From assembly GCA_028023455.1 (NCBI GenBank), contig JAQFVV010012508.1, forward strand, positions 2,661,877-2,725,876: a DNA stretch of 64,000 bases. The letters are read 5' to 3'. The position numbers were made by a program, and so were the translations under genes. Positions 55,670 through 64,000 of the stretch are shown piece after piece. Under the pieces are notes generated by a model. It worked only from the letters and a program-made list of their open reading frames with translations. It was not told the origin of the DNA and made no database searches. The DNA comes from Epiperipatus broadwayi (lineage: Eukaryota; Onychophora; Udeonychophora; Euonychophora; Peripatidae). Numbering within the stretch: position 1 is the stretch's first letter; each line of letters opens with the position of its first letter.

Positions 55670-56540
55670 GAGTATATGAGCACAGACTTTCACACGACCA
55701 CCACTCACTACTCTATCTCATAACACTGGTACACTTGAACACATATATATTGAAAAGATAAATAATCACCAATATACAACCAGCAATCATCAGTTGGTCT
55801 AGATGATCATCTCTACACATATATGCACTAAGTGCTTAGATATATATTAAGATAGCCAAACTTCATACTTTAATAGACAGGCTTCAATCCACTTCACACT
55901 CCAACTCTTCAACTGTCCATCCAATTGAAAATCTGACGATGGAACACTCAAAGGCCACCCTGAGGCCGAGATTCTCAACACAGCCATGTTGACCTAAAGT
56001 TGATTGCTGACTCTTCATGTACAGGACATAATCCATTTAATACATATACAAGGGATGGACGGACATTTCTATTATATAATAACTGAAATACAGGCTTATT
56101 ATATGAGCAGAGTTATTACATAGTAGAGATGTCCGCCCATCCTTTGTATATGTATTAAATGGATTATGTCCTGTACATAAGGAGTCAGATTGACTTTAAG
56201 TCAGTATGGGTGTGACAAGAATCTCAGCCTCAGGGTGGCCTTTGAGCGTTCCATCGTCAGATTTTCAATTGGATGGACGGTTGAAGTGTGCAGTGGATTG
56301 AAGCCTGTACATTAAAGTATGAAGTTTGGCTATCTTAATATATATCTGAGCACTTATTGCATATATGTATAGAGATGATAATCTGGAACAACCGATGATT
56401 GCTGGTTTAGCATGAAATACATATATTGGTGATTATTTATCTTTTCGACATATATGTGTTCAAGTGTATAGAGTGGTGGTCGTGTGAAAGTCTGTGCTCA
56501 TATAACCTATATATTACATATATTGATACAGATATATAAT
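55670..56540. mobile_element. Family B repeat, large inverted dimer (about 870 bp)
   Basis: The left arm in minus orientation (55675-56075) and the right arm in plus orientation (56110-56540) mirror each other from GAGCACAGACTTTCACACGA to its complement near 56510. The junction loop lies around 56075-56110. The left hammerhead has lost GAAA and half of stem II by a small deletion. The right one is nearly intact. The tRNA-like ends are at the outer edges, so transcripts of either strand would read through one complete unit. Confidence 0.82.
56377..56437 (+). ncRNA. Hammerhead-like fold, family B, one core change
   Basis: GATAATC, TGG, AACAA, then CCGATGA (U4 changed to C), stem II TTGCT/AGCAT around GGTTT, GAAA, ATA triplet, TTGGTGATTATT. 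Inner stem I has one mismatch. Confidence 0.5.
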
Positions 56541-56689
56541 AAAGCCTGTATTTCAGTTATTATTTAATATCATCTTTCTGCCTTGTTCAAATGAATGCAC
56601 CAATTGATAAGTTGTTAACAATGGTAGTATACATTATCAATAAAATAATTTATTATTTAAACATCAATAAATAAATATTAAAATATTAT

Positions 56690-57310
56690 ATTCTACTGAA
56701 GATTAATATTGAGAAGACCAAATGTTTATGGATAAGGAGGAATAAACCAAGGTGAAGTCCATGATTATATAATTCAACTGGTAAATGGATTTATATATAT
56801 GGGGAATGGGTTGAATGAGGATGGAAGAAGTGAAGATGAAGTTAAAAGAAGAATAGCATTGGCAAAGGAGACATTTATTAAGAGAAAGAAAATATTTTGT
56901 GGACCTTTGAAGAGAGAATTAAGGACTATGTGCGGAGTGTATTATTATATGGTTATGAACTGTGGGCAATGAGTCACAAAATTATGAACAAATTGAAAGC
57001 CTTTGAGATGTGGTCATAAAGAGGGATGGAAAAGAATAAAATGATGAGGTTTTGAAAAGAGTAAATTAAAAAATATGATTGACTGAAGAAATTAAGAGAT
57101 AGAAAGAGAAACTGGATTGGATATGTATTAAGAAGAAAGAATAGTTTAATGAAAATGTTTTGGAGACAATAGTGAATGGAAACAAGAAGGCAGGCTGAAA
57201 AAATTGACCTTTCTGGATGATATAAGAGATGGGAAGAGATACATACAATTGGCAAATGGAGAAAATTTGTGATGTGACTGCTCTCTGGGCCTATTTATAG
57301 GACAGAATAC
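56690..57310 (+). pseudogene. RTE-like LINE, RT C-terminal region, decayed
   Basis: Plus-strand text in order: LKINIEKTK, VKRRIALAKETFIKRK, RSVLLYGYELWAM, LKAFEMW, RNWIGYVLRRKNSLMK and EIHTIGKWRKF. This is the standard succession of the region after the RT catalytic core in RTE-like elements (KRRI..AK.AF, LYG.E.W, IGHVLR). Many stops. A different subfamily from the F copies. Confidence 0.7.
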
Positions 57311-57450
57311 AAATGATTGATTGATAATTCTATTACATGAGTTTAGTTTACTTATTGTTTTAGTAACATATTTTGTCATCATCTTTCTCTCCGACATACT
57401 GTGAGATAACACATGGTAGTGCTTAATAAATCCCAATCCTGTGATATCCT

Positions 57451-57508
57451 ATCCAATATCTCAAATTAGGTTCAAACTTATAGCTTTCATCAGTGAGGAA
57501 CATTGAAT
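57451..57508 (-). ncRNA. Degenerate hammerhead, family A variant
   Basis: Minus strand: ATTCAA, TTCCTCA, CTGATGA, AAGC/GTTT around TATAA, GAAC instead of GAAA, then TAATT where GTC is expected, TTGGAT. The core partner and triplet are damaged. Confidence 0.4.
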
Positions 57509-58001
57509 CATGGAACAGTGTAATTGAATCTTTAGGATCTAATACACCTTCTGACTGTTATCTTTTATTTCTTTTGCATGCCATCAGCACAAATTGAAAA
57601 ACATATAAATGTTTTCAATCTAAGCCAACTAGTCTGTATAGTCATATAGATTCTGAAACCAGTTCAGCTTCTATATATCCATAGCTTTTTAGTACCTATA
57701 GATACATCTAACATGTGGTCAGGATTTAGTATAAACCAATAAAATTTCACATGACTTCAGTATACATATCGTTTTAGAGGATGAAAACGAGTATAGTTAT
57801 TACAAAATTAAGGGCACCATAATATATAGAATTTGAACTGGTTTCAGATCTATGTGACTATATGGACTAGTTTGCTTAGATTGAAAACATTTATATGTTT
57901 TTCAGTTTGGGCTGATGGCTTGATAGTATAAAAGAGAGGTAAATGATAGTAGCTGGAAGTAAGGTTTATTAGACCCTAAAGATACTTGTGCATTATTCCA
58001 A

Positions 58002-58061
58002 GATCACAAGATCCTGACTAATGAAAGCCATAAGCTTGAAACTAGTCTAGGGATATCAGAT
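58002..58061 (+). ncRNA. Hammerhead-like fold, family A variant with 4-bp stem II
   Basis: CTAATGA (invariant G5 lost), stem II AAGC/GCTT around CATAA fully paired, GAAAC, loop TA, GTC, TAGGGA. The fully paired stem II shows what the ancestral family A hairpin probably looked like. Confidence 0.45.
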
Positions 58062-58094
58062 ATGTCAGCTTAAGATAGGGATTTATTAAGTTCT

Positions 58095-58895
58095 ATCATC
58101 TAACATCTATTATTACTTTCTGAAGCTTATAGTAAATGGACAGTGATGGTGGAAAAAATAGACCAATAAACAATCTGATATCATTAATGTTGTGTAACAT
58201 GTGCATTAGTTTCTCTCAAGTCATCAAAAGAGAAATGAAGTGACTTTAATTTTCGTAAGAAACAGTGTTTGAAATTATTTAACTTTTATCGCATTTTAAC
58301 AATTGCTTTAAGAGAAAGATGTCTGAAATTAACAAAAACCATCCACGAGTGACACATTTGGCTATTATAAGTATAGAACTTGGATGATATTATTAAAGAC
58401 TTTTGTGTATGAAAACAATAAGAATAAATTTGTAAACATTGGAATTGTAAATATATATTTTAACTTTCCTTTCATAAGATTCTATCTTTCTGATATATTT
58501 TTCAAAATAATTCAGAGGGATTGGAAAAAAATCCTACATCTGGACAGCGCAAACTCACAAAACCACAAAGTCATACTGTTGAATTATATATTTTTTTGGT
58601 ATGGTAAATTTTATACGTTATTATTTATGTTCGGAATCCTTTAATGAAAATGTATTGACTTGATACATAATAGCACAAAAATAATATGTTGCTTATAATG
58701 CTCACTAAGGTTTTGTATATATTATCGTCATCATGAGAAACTATTAATAAATGAATATACCATTTTAACTCCAAAAGAGAGAAAAATAAAAAAGTTAAAA
58801 ATGGATTTTGCCATGATTATACAATCAATGTATACTATAAATATATCCACTTATATACCAATTTTAGCATCTTGCAATACTATCTTGTATTCCAG
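58095..58895. other. Unique AT-rich intronic DNA, nothing recognised
   Basis: No repeat family was recognised. A plus-strand open stretch of 86 codons (58384-58644) is AT-driven and lacks splice support. Confidence 0.4.
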
Positions 58896-58899
58896 CTTC

Positions 58900-59660
58900 C
58901 GTTTATTCTTTCGTTGAACGCAGTTGCTAACATGAGGTCTGTCTTTCCCTGAAATTATGTTCAAGTTCACCGTAAAATATCTTTTTAGTAACTCAATACC
59001 CAATCACTATCTTCATATACCAATCCAATGGTATGTCCTTACATAACAATGCATCCAGTATCATTGCATCCAGTAAGCTTTCCATCATATTTTTAAAATC
59101 TTATAGAGCAACTTTGAATGAATTTTTTTTCAGGGTCTATATTGCACAGAGGTAGAGGCACATTTTTGCTTCTTTATAACAAATTTGGCTGAATAATAAT
59201 TCTACATATAGTTAATTTTATTGAAGTAAATATGTCATATGATGAAATGCTCCATAGTTAATACTATATTAGAATTTGTATTACGCCTCAACAGCCAAAT
59301 CTGCCTTTCAATTTAAAAAGCTTCCAAGATATTTAAAATAATCCACATTCCCTAAGATTATAACCATCCAATCTAGAAGTTGCTAAAGATTTTTCTTTCA
59401 CCACTGATGATGAAGCACATACATTTTTGAACATAAATTACTAAACCAACAGTCCCTTGTTTGGAATATCCTTTGAATTATCAAGAATAACACAATCATA
59501 TGCATAATTGGTTTTGCAAATTGAAAACTCCACTAATAAACCTATATCACATATTGATGCTTGCTTTGTGAAGTTGCCTATAAACTGTTCCAAAGATTCT
59601 TATTATAAAATGAATATAAAGAAAGGGATAGAACAGTTTCATTTCAAATTTCTTAGTGGT
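58900..59660 (-). pseudogene. RTE-like LINE RT region, strongly decayed
   Basis: Minus-strand text includes YFKYLGSF (the RT-thumb landmark FKYLGS.) near 59345-59310, preceded by isolated RT-like phrases through 59640. Stops interrupt it throughout. The assignment rests mainly on the YLG box and order. Confidence 0.45.
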
Positions 59661-59879
59661 AATTCCTCCTCATATGATCATTAGAAGCTGTATAGTGGTT
59701 ATGCTTCAATCGACAATCAGCAAATTTATTGCCACAAACCTCTTTGCCAGAGTTAAAAGACTGAAATACTTTGACCAAATCAATAATATCAGTTCTGTAT
59801 ATAAATCACACCTTTGCTATAATTTCTGGATTCGTCTGGCAACAAAAAATCATATCTGTAGTGTTTCTTGATGCTTTAA

Positions 59880-62800
59880 AATCATAGCTTGTATGCAAAT
59901 CCCCCCCCCCCTTGTATCTACGTTATATAAAATACCATACTTTTGATCTTTGATATTGTTTTAACACTTTTTTAACATATTGTAAATATTAATAGAAAGT
60001 AATTTTATCATTATAATATCTGAATAAATATGTGCTGAAAACTACTGTTAAAAATTGTCTGGCGATAGTAATATGACCTTTCACCTTTTATGTACTTTTA
60101 TTCTAGTAGGGTTAAAAATAGGTATCGTAGTTCTGATTTATATATCTGTGAAAGAAATATAGGCTATACTATTAATTTTGATGAGTCTAAGATTGTCTTC
60201 TTTGAGAGAAATGGAAAAAAAAAGAATTAAAAAATCTTTATTATTAAGACTTTGATTTTGAAATAATTAATTTGTTTAAGAGTTCTTGTGATATTAAGGG
60301 TGTATGGGAAGTGGAATTGTGGGTAATGCTTAGTTTAAATATGTTATTTTGTAATTCTTTACACTTGAGAAGTCTGTAGCAGTGAAACCATTGGTAGTGT
60401 TATAGAGTTTATTTTATTTGGCTACTGTAGTTTAGCTTTGAATTTGGAGTAATTTTAACTTACTGCTAATAAATAGATACTTCACTTTTTCTGTACAAAT
60501 TAAAAAACAAAACAAAACGTAACATGTTTGAAAACATAAAAATAATATTTATTTAGGAAAAAAAACATGAAATTAATATAATTTCATAATAGACAATAGT
60601 TGAAAAGCAACTAATACGCTTAAAAGCATTAAAATAATTTAGTTTGAAGATGAACTTAAAATATTTCCACGGGAAAATGCTATCAAAAAGTGTAAATATA
60701 TTTGAAAGCATATTTATTTGTTTACAAAACAAACATGTAAATAATGGGTTTTTAATAAAATACGATTAAAAAACAAATGTTTAAAAACCGGTCTCAAGCA
60801 AAGTTCATTCAGTCCACTATATACGATACTAACATTTGACATTTGAATGAAGGAAACTTATGGTGTTTAAATTCATGTAAGCCAACGATTCATCAGAATA
60901 CATTACCGAGATTAAAGTTCTCTCTTCATTGCATATCACTTGGCTATAGAAATTTTTCAACATTTTGTTAGAAATATTGTGAGAGATCAAAACTATTACT
61001 TGCTAACAAACACTACCACAAGTTCTAATGTTATTGCATCATCTAGTGATGTGTTGTGACAATGCTCGCTCTTGTCGAATAATGGAAGACTTATCAACAA
61101 TTTCTTTGAATAAATGTTCGAGTGTTTGTGTCATCTTTTGCCGTAAATATAATTAATTTTTTCTGCTTTGAGGAATGAAAATTTTAGTGTGTTTCTTAGT
61201 TTTCTAATTCAAATTATTACCGATTTGTGTTTGTTCTTATTGAATAATGACAGTCAAGGCTCACCTAAATTTTTTTAATCGGCTTTTTGGTTTTCTACTT
61301 TTAAACATGGAATTGTGTATTTGCTGTCGTCGAATAATGAGTCATTGTCTAGCTACAAGTTTTTTAAATTAATGTTTTTGCCATCAATAATTTTCTATTT
61401 ACTTTGACAGTATTCTTGCTCTTATTGCTAATATTTCTTCCAGGTTTGTTTTTAAATAAATTATATTATCTTCATAATTTTCAAACATTTGTAAAACAAT
61501 CATTGTCTACTTGCAAATATATTAATTTCAGTTTTGTTTTCTCAAAAAATGTACATGGTTTTTATGTTTTCAAACATATGGTCTTTTCTTCCATTTTTTA
61601 TAGTAAAAATAAAACTTACTGATTAGCTTTTTCTGGTATACTTTGGTATATGTATGGTAACTTTATCATGAGTCGAATGTATATGCTAGTACCAATATTT
61701 CTTAAGAGAATATTTTTAAAGTTTTAAAATGTTATCTAGTAAATTTTTATTTCTGATAGCATGATTAAAGCCTTTTTTTCCTTTTCATTATTAATTTTGA
61801 ATAATGATAATATTAAAATATCATTATCAAGTATTACATTTATGTACTAGCTTTAAATGCTGATTAATATATGGAATAATCTGATGAAAAATTTTCCTTC
61901 AATATGAAGGAGGGAAATCCAATTTCAAACTATACATAACAGAGAAAAAAGTGTGTTGAAATAAATTATTTGAACAAAATTACATTTCTAAAGTATTTAA
62001 TTACACTCGATATGAAAGTGTACAATTTTTTAAAAAAATACAATATTTAAAGCAATTTTATAATTGTTTAATTATTTAAAAAAAAAAAAATTTCATATTT
62101 GATCACCGAACTAGCTTCGTCACGTGACTGAGATTTATTTGTGGCTTAGTCAGACATACATAGGAATGTGTGAACATGGATGGAAAGGGACGTAATGATT
62201 GAATGACCCAACTTGCAAATTCTAAACATTTATTTTAATAAGATGAACAAATGTATTCCAATTCATAGGTAACACAAATATACATATATAAAAAGGTCAC
62301 CCACATACACAAATTACTAATATAGAAAATAACCCAAGGTTTTACACAGAATAAAAGTAAATATCTGTATAAACTGTAAATTGTTTCCCTACATCACTTG
62401 GAGATCTACAGATGATAGATACCCTGAAATATGAATTGTTTTCATAAAGCCTGCTATCTTTCTCATAAACTAATTACTTTTGAATTTATTTATATTTTTT
62501 CATGTGTCTGGAGTAAGTTGTTAACTAATGGAGGGTTTTATTAATAGTAATTAATATAGATTTTTTTTTTTTTACAAAAAAAATTCCCCTCAGTTAATTG
62601 TTTAATTACTAATTCTTTGCCAAACAAGATTAACTCAAGAATATATGCATTCTAAAATACTTCAAAATAATAAGTATATACTACATAGATATAAGTTTTT
62701 TAAAACTCATTCTGTAAAATATTAACCAAATCTGATTTCAAACATTACAATCATTTATAATTCTTTAAATAGCTTACAGAAGAGCAAAGAAAGACTTCTC

Positions 62801-63315
62801 CGACAGTTACTTATAAAAAGGCCAGCTAAGAAGGTAGTACTAAATTTGTCATTTAGTGACAGCGAGTGATTTTCCATCTTATTATTATGAAAGACTAGAG
62901 AAGAAAATGAATTGCCTGAAAACTGACAGAAAATCTTGTCAGATATTTCAGTGACTGGAATATGAAATGGTGATCATGTGAAGAATATTGAGTATTCGTG
63001 ATCTTGGCACTGACCACATTGTATATTTAATACTTCTTACAGATAAGTATCTTGAATTTAATAGGACATAATAGAGATCTATTCCATTTAACTCTCATCG
63101 AGTTACTATTAATATATTCATGATGTATGTATACATATAAAATATTGAAATAGAAATTCATATAATACTATTATTTAATTTTTATATAGAATATTTTATT
63201 ACGTGGAAATTGTAGATACTTTTTCATGTTTGTTTCCAAATAGTTTTGTTTCCAGAGGTATATTTTAATATTTCAAGTGGACAAAATAAAATACATTTTT
63301 TTTAAGTATTTGCAG
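59880..63315. other. Mostly unique intronic DNA; a possible LINE fragment at 60.1 kb
   Basis: 60120-60225 reads NRYRSSDLYICERNIG and TINFDESKIVFFERNGK on the plus strand, resembling the region after the YADD box in LINE RTs (INF.KSK.V.F). A C run lies at 59900-59910. Family A end phrases (ATGGTGATCATGTGAAG) occur at 62967-62984. CpG is present near 60785-60910 and 62105-62130. No further exon was recognised. Confidence 0.35.
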
Positions 63316-63465
63316 ATATCGTATGAATTGTTAGATTGTATAAGACAATATGCTTTACACAATAAACAGATCTTCAGAGACCAAACTCCACCAGTTTTTC
63401 CAAATTTACATTCATTTCTATTTGAATACATAATCAATCCTGGTCCTCAAAGGTACAAGTCGTGA
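63316..63465 (+). CDS. Last coding exon of the unrecognised 127-residue protein
   Basis: A strong acceptor (a T run, then AAGTATTTGCAG) precedes an open 49-codon segment ending in TGA at 63463-63465. It reads ISYELLDCIRQYALHNKQIF, RDQTPPVFPNLHSFLFEY, IINPGPQRYKS. It starts in phase 0, matching the end of the 54356-54573 exon. It has a protein-like mix of hydrophobic and charged residues rather than the F/Y/I/K/N bias of random AT-rich frames, and predicts one helix (SYELLDCIRQYALHNK) followed by a Pro-rich turn. An alternative donor (CAAAGGTACAAG at 63451) cannot be excluded, in which case the gene would continue beyond. Confidence 0.55.
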   Translation: MSYELLDCIRQYALHNKQIFRDQTPPVFPNLHSFLFEYIINPGPQRYKS

Positions 63466-63609
63466 CTCCATGACTACTTACTGATACAGAAACATGATTT
63501 TTGAAAATTGGCGCTGTTAATATATATCTATCATTGACTCATTGCCATAATTTTTTTTTGGTGATATATATGTATAGATTATTTGATTGTGGATACTTTT
63601 GAATCTGTA

Positions 63610-63685
63610 ACATTAGCAATCTCTCCATAAAATAGTTTTTAATAGTTTGTGTAAGCGTAGGAAATAGCAATCACGTGATAATTTA
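63610..63685 (+). repeat. Family A terminal fragment
   Basis: GCAATCTCTCCATAAAATAG followed by GTTTGTGTAAGCGTAGGAAA and CAATCACGTGAT: both outer ends of family A joined without the interior. It would lie in the 3' UTR of the three-exon gene. Confidence 0.5.
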
Positions 63686-63891
63686 GAATCTGGAACATAT
63701 ATGATATGTACAGGATGACTGGCTTTCATATATATTTATTTATTGTATTATTTTTCTATTGAGAACACCTTTGTAGCTGCTTTGGTGGCAGTGCTGGCAC
63801 AAACAAGTTATTTATTTTAGAAATTTTAAAAATAACTATCTATATAATACTGTTTATATACTTTCTTTAATCATTTTTTACAATGCAATCA

Positions 63892-63897
63892 AATAAA
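63892..63897 (+). terminator. Candidate polyadenylation signal
   Basis: AATAAA, about 430 bp after the predicted stop codon, followed by T-rich sequence. In AT-rich DNA this hexamer occurs often by chance. Confidence 0.25.
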
Positions 63898-64000
63898 ATT
63901 TATTCCTTGATATTTTCTTAGGGGTTTCAATTAAGAATAAGAAATGAAGACAAATTATAACATTTCCAGAAAATTATTAAAACCATAAGTAGGAACGTGT

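Larger units (their letters stand above)
57420..58090. mobile_element. Family A-related large inverted repeat, variant interior
   Basis: The ends are family A-like hammerhead regions (minus at 57451-57508, plus at 58002-58061). Inside, arms of about 85 bp (57590-57680, AATGTTTTCAATCTAAGCC and GTCATATAGATTCTGAAACC) are mirrored at 57830-57907. The interior is unlike other family A copies, so this may be a sister family sharing only the ribozyme part. Confidence 0.65.
54574..63315 (+). other. Putative intron 2 (8.7 kb)
   Basis: GTAAGT donor to TATTTGCAG acceptor. It contains family B and A inverted dimers, two RTE relics and unique AT-rich DNA. The intron status depends on the exon 2/exon 3 model. 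Confidence 0.4.

Noticed and set aside
58384-58644. 86-codon plus-strand frame as an exon of the host gene
   Set aside because: Composition (Phe, Ile, Lys, Asn, Tyr) is that of random AT-rich sequence, and no acceptor/donor pair in a usable phase frames it.
1-64000. CRISPR array, operons or rRNA
   Set aside because: No regularly spaced identical repeats, no Shine-Dalgarno-led gene runs and no rRNA motifs. Repeats are dispersed eukaryotic transposons.

Overview
This is strongly AT-rich, repeat-laden animal nuclear DNA, most likely from an invertebrate. Coding sequence is sparse, GT-AG introns are very large, several Penelope-like (PLE), RTE-like, other non-LTR and Copia-like relics are present, and tRNA-derived SINEs are abundant. 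I cannot name the species. There are no bacterial operons, rRNA genes or CRISPR arrays.

Host gene. Only one gene is supported, on the + strand, with three phase-compatible coding exons: 5727-5742 (start codon), 54356-54573 and 63316-63465 (stop). Together they give exactly 384 nt, or 127 residues plus stop. If the model is right, nearly the whole window is two introns of about 48.6 kb and 8.7 kb. I do not recognise the protein. CRE-like motifs cluster just upstream of exon 2, and a CpG-containing ETS/NRF1-like patch at 43.37-43.71 kb could be an alternative promoter.

Intron content. The introns are filled with repeats, which I group here as families A to G. A (about 14 loci) carries a type I hammerhead ribozyme (HHR) fold with a GUC cleavage triplet. 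B (about 8 loci) carries a type I HHR followed by a tRNA-like segment with a B box. C is a 71-nt tRNA-like cloverleaf SINE with an A-rich tail (6 copies). D combines a tRNA-like segment with an HHR-like core and flanks the PLE at 22-25.9 kb. E is a set of inverted repeats with an HHR-like core. F is the 3' end of an RTE-like LINE (5 copies). G has a third HHR fold (29.1 kb). Four PLE relics (7.2, 22-25.9, 32.9-33.7 and 35.0-35.6 kb) keep reverse-transcriptase and/or GIY-YIG endonuclease segments. A non-LTR element with ORF1, endonuclease and RT parts lies at 50.8-53.0 kb, and a complete hAT-type MITE with 8-bp target duplications at 36.05-36.37 kb.

Main discovery. Several unrelated-looking repeat families share the hammerhead design: CTGANGA, a short stem II hairpin, GAAA, a minimal stem III, a cleavage triplet, and a two-part stem I. 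They lie beside PLE relics and are very often arranged as inverted (head-to-head) dimers. This resembles the retrozyme/PLE hammerhead system of animals. The combination of tRNA-like sequence with an HHR, and the pervasive inverted dimers, are the parts most worth following up. All folds were worked out by eye and need covariance-model and in vitro confirmation.
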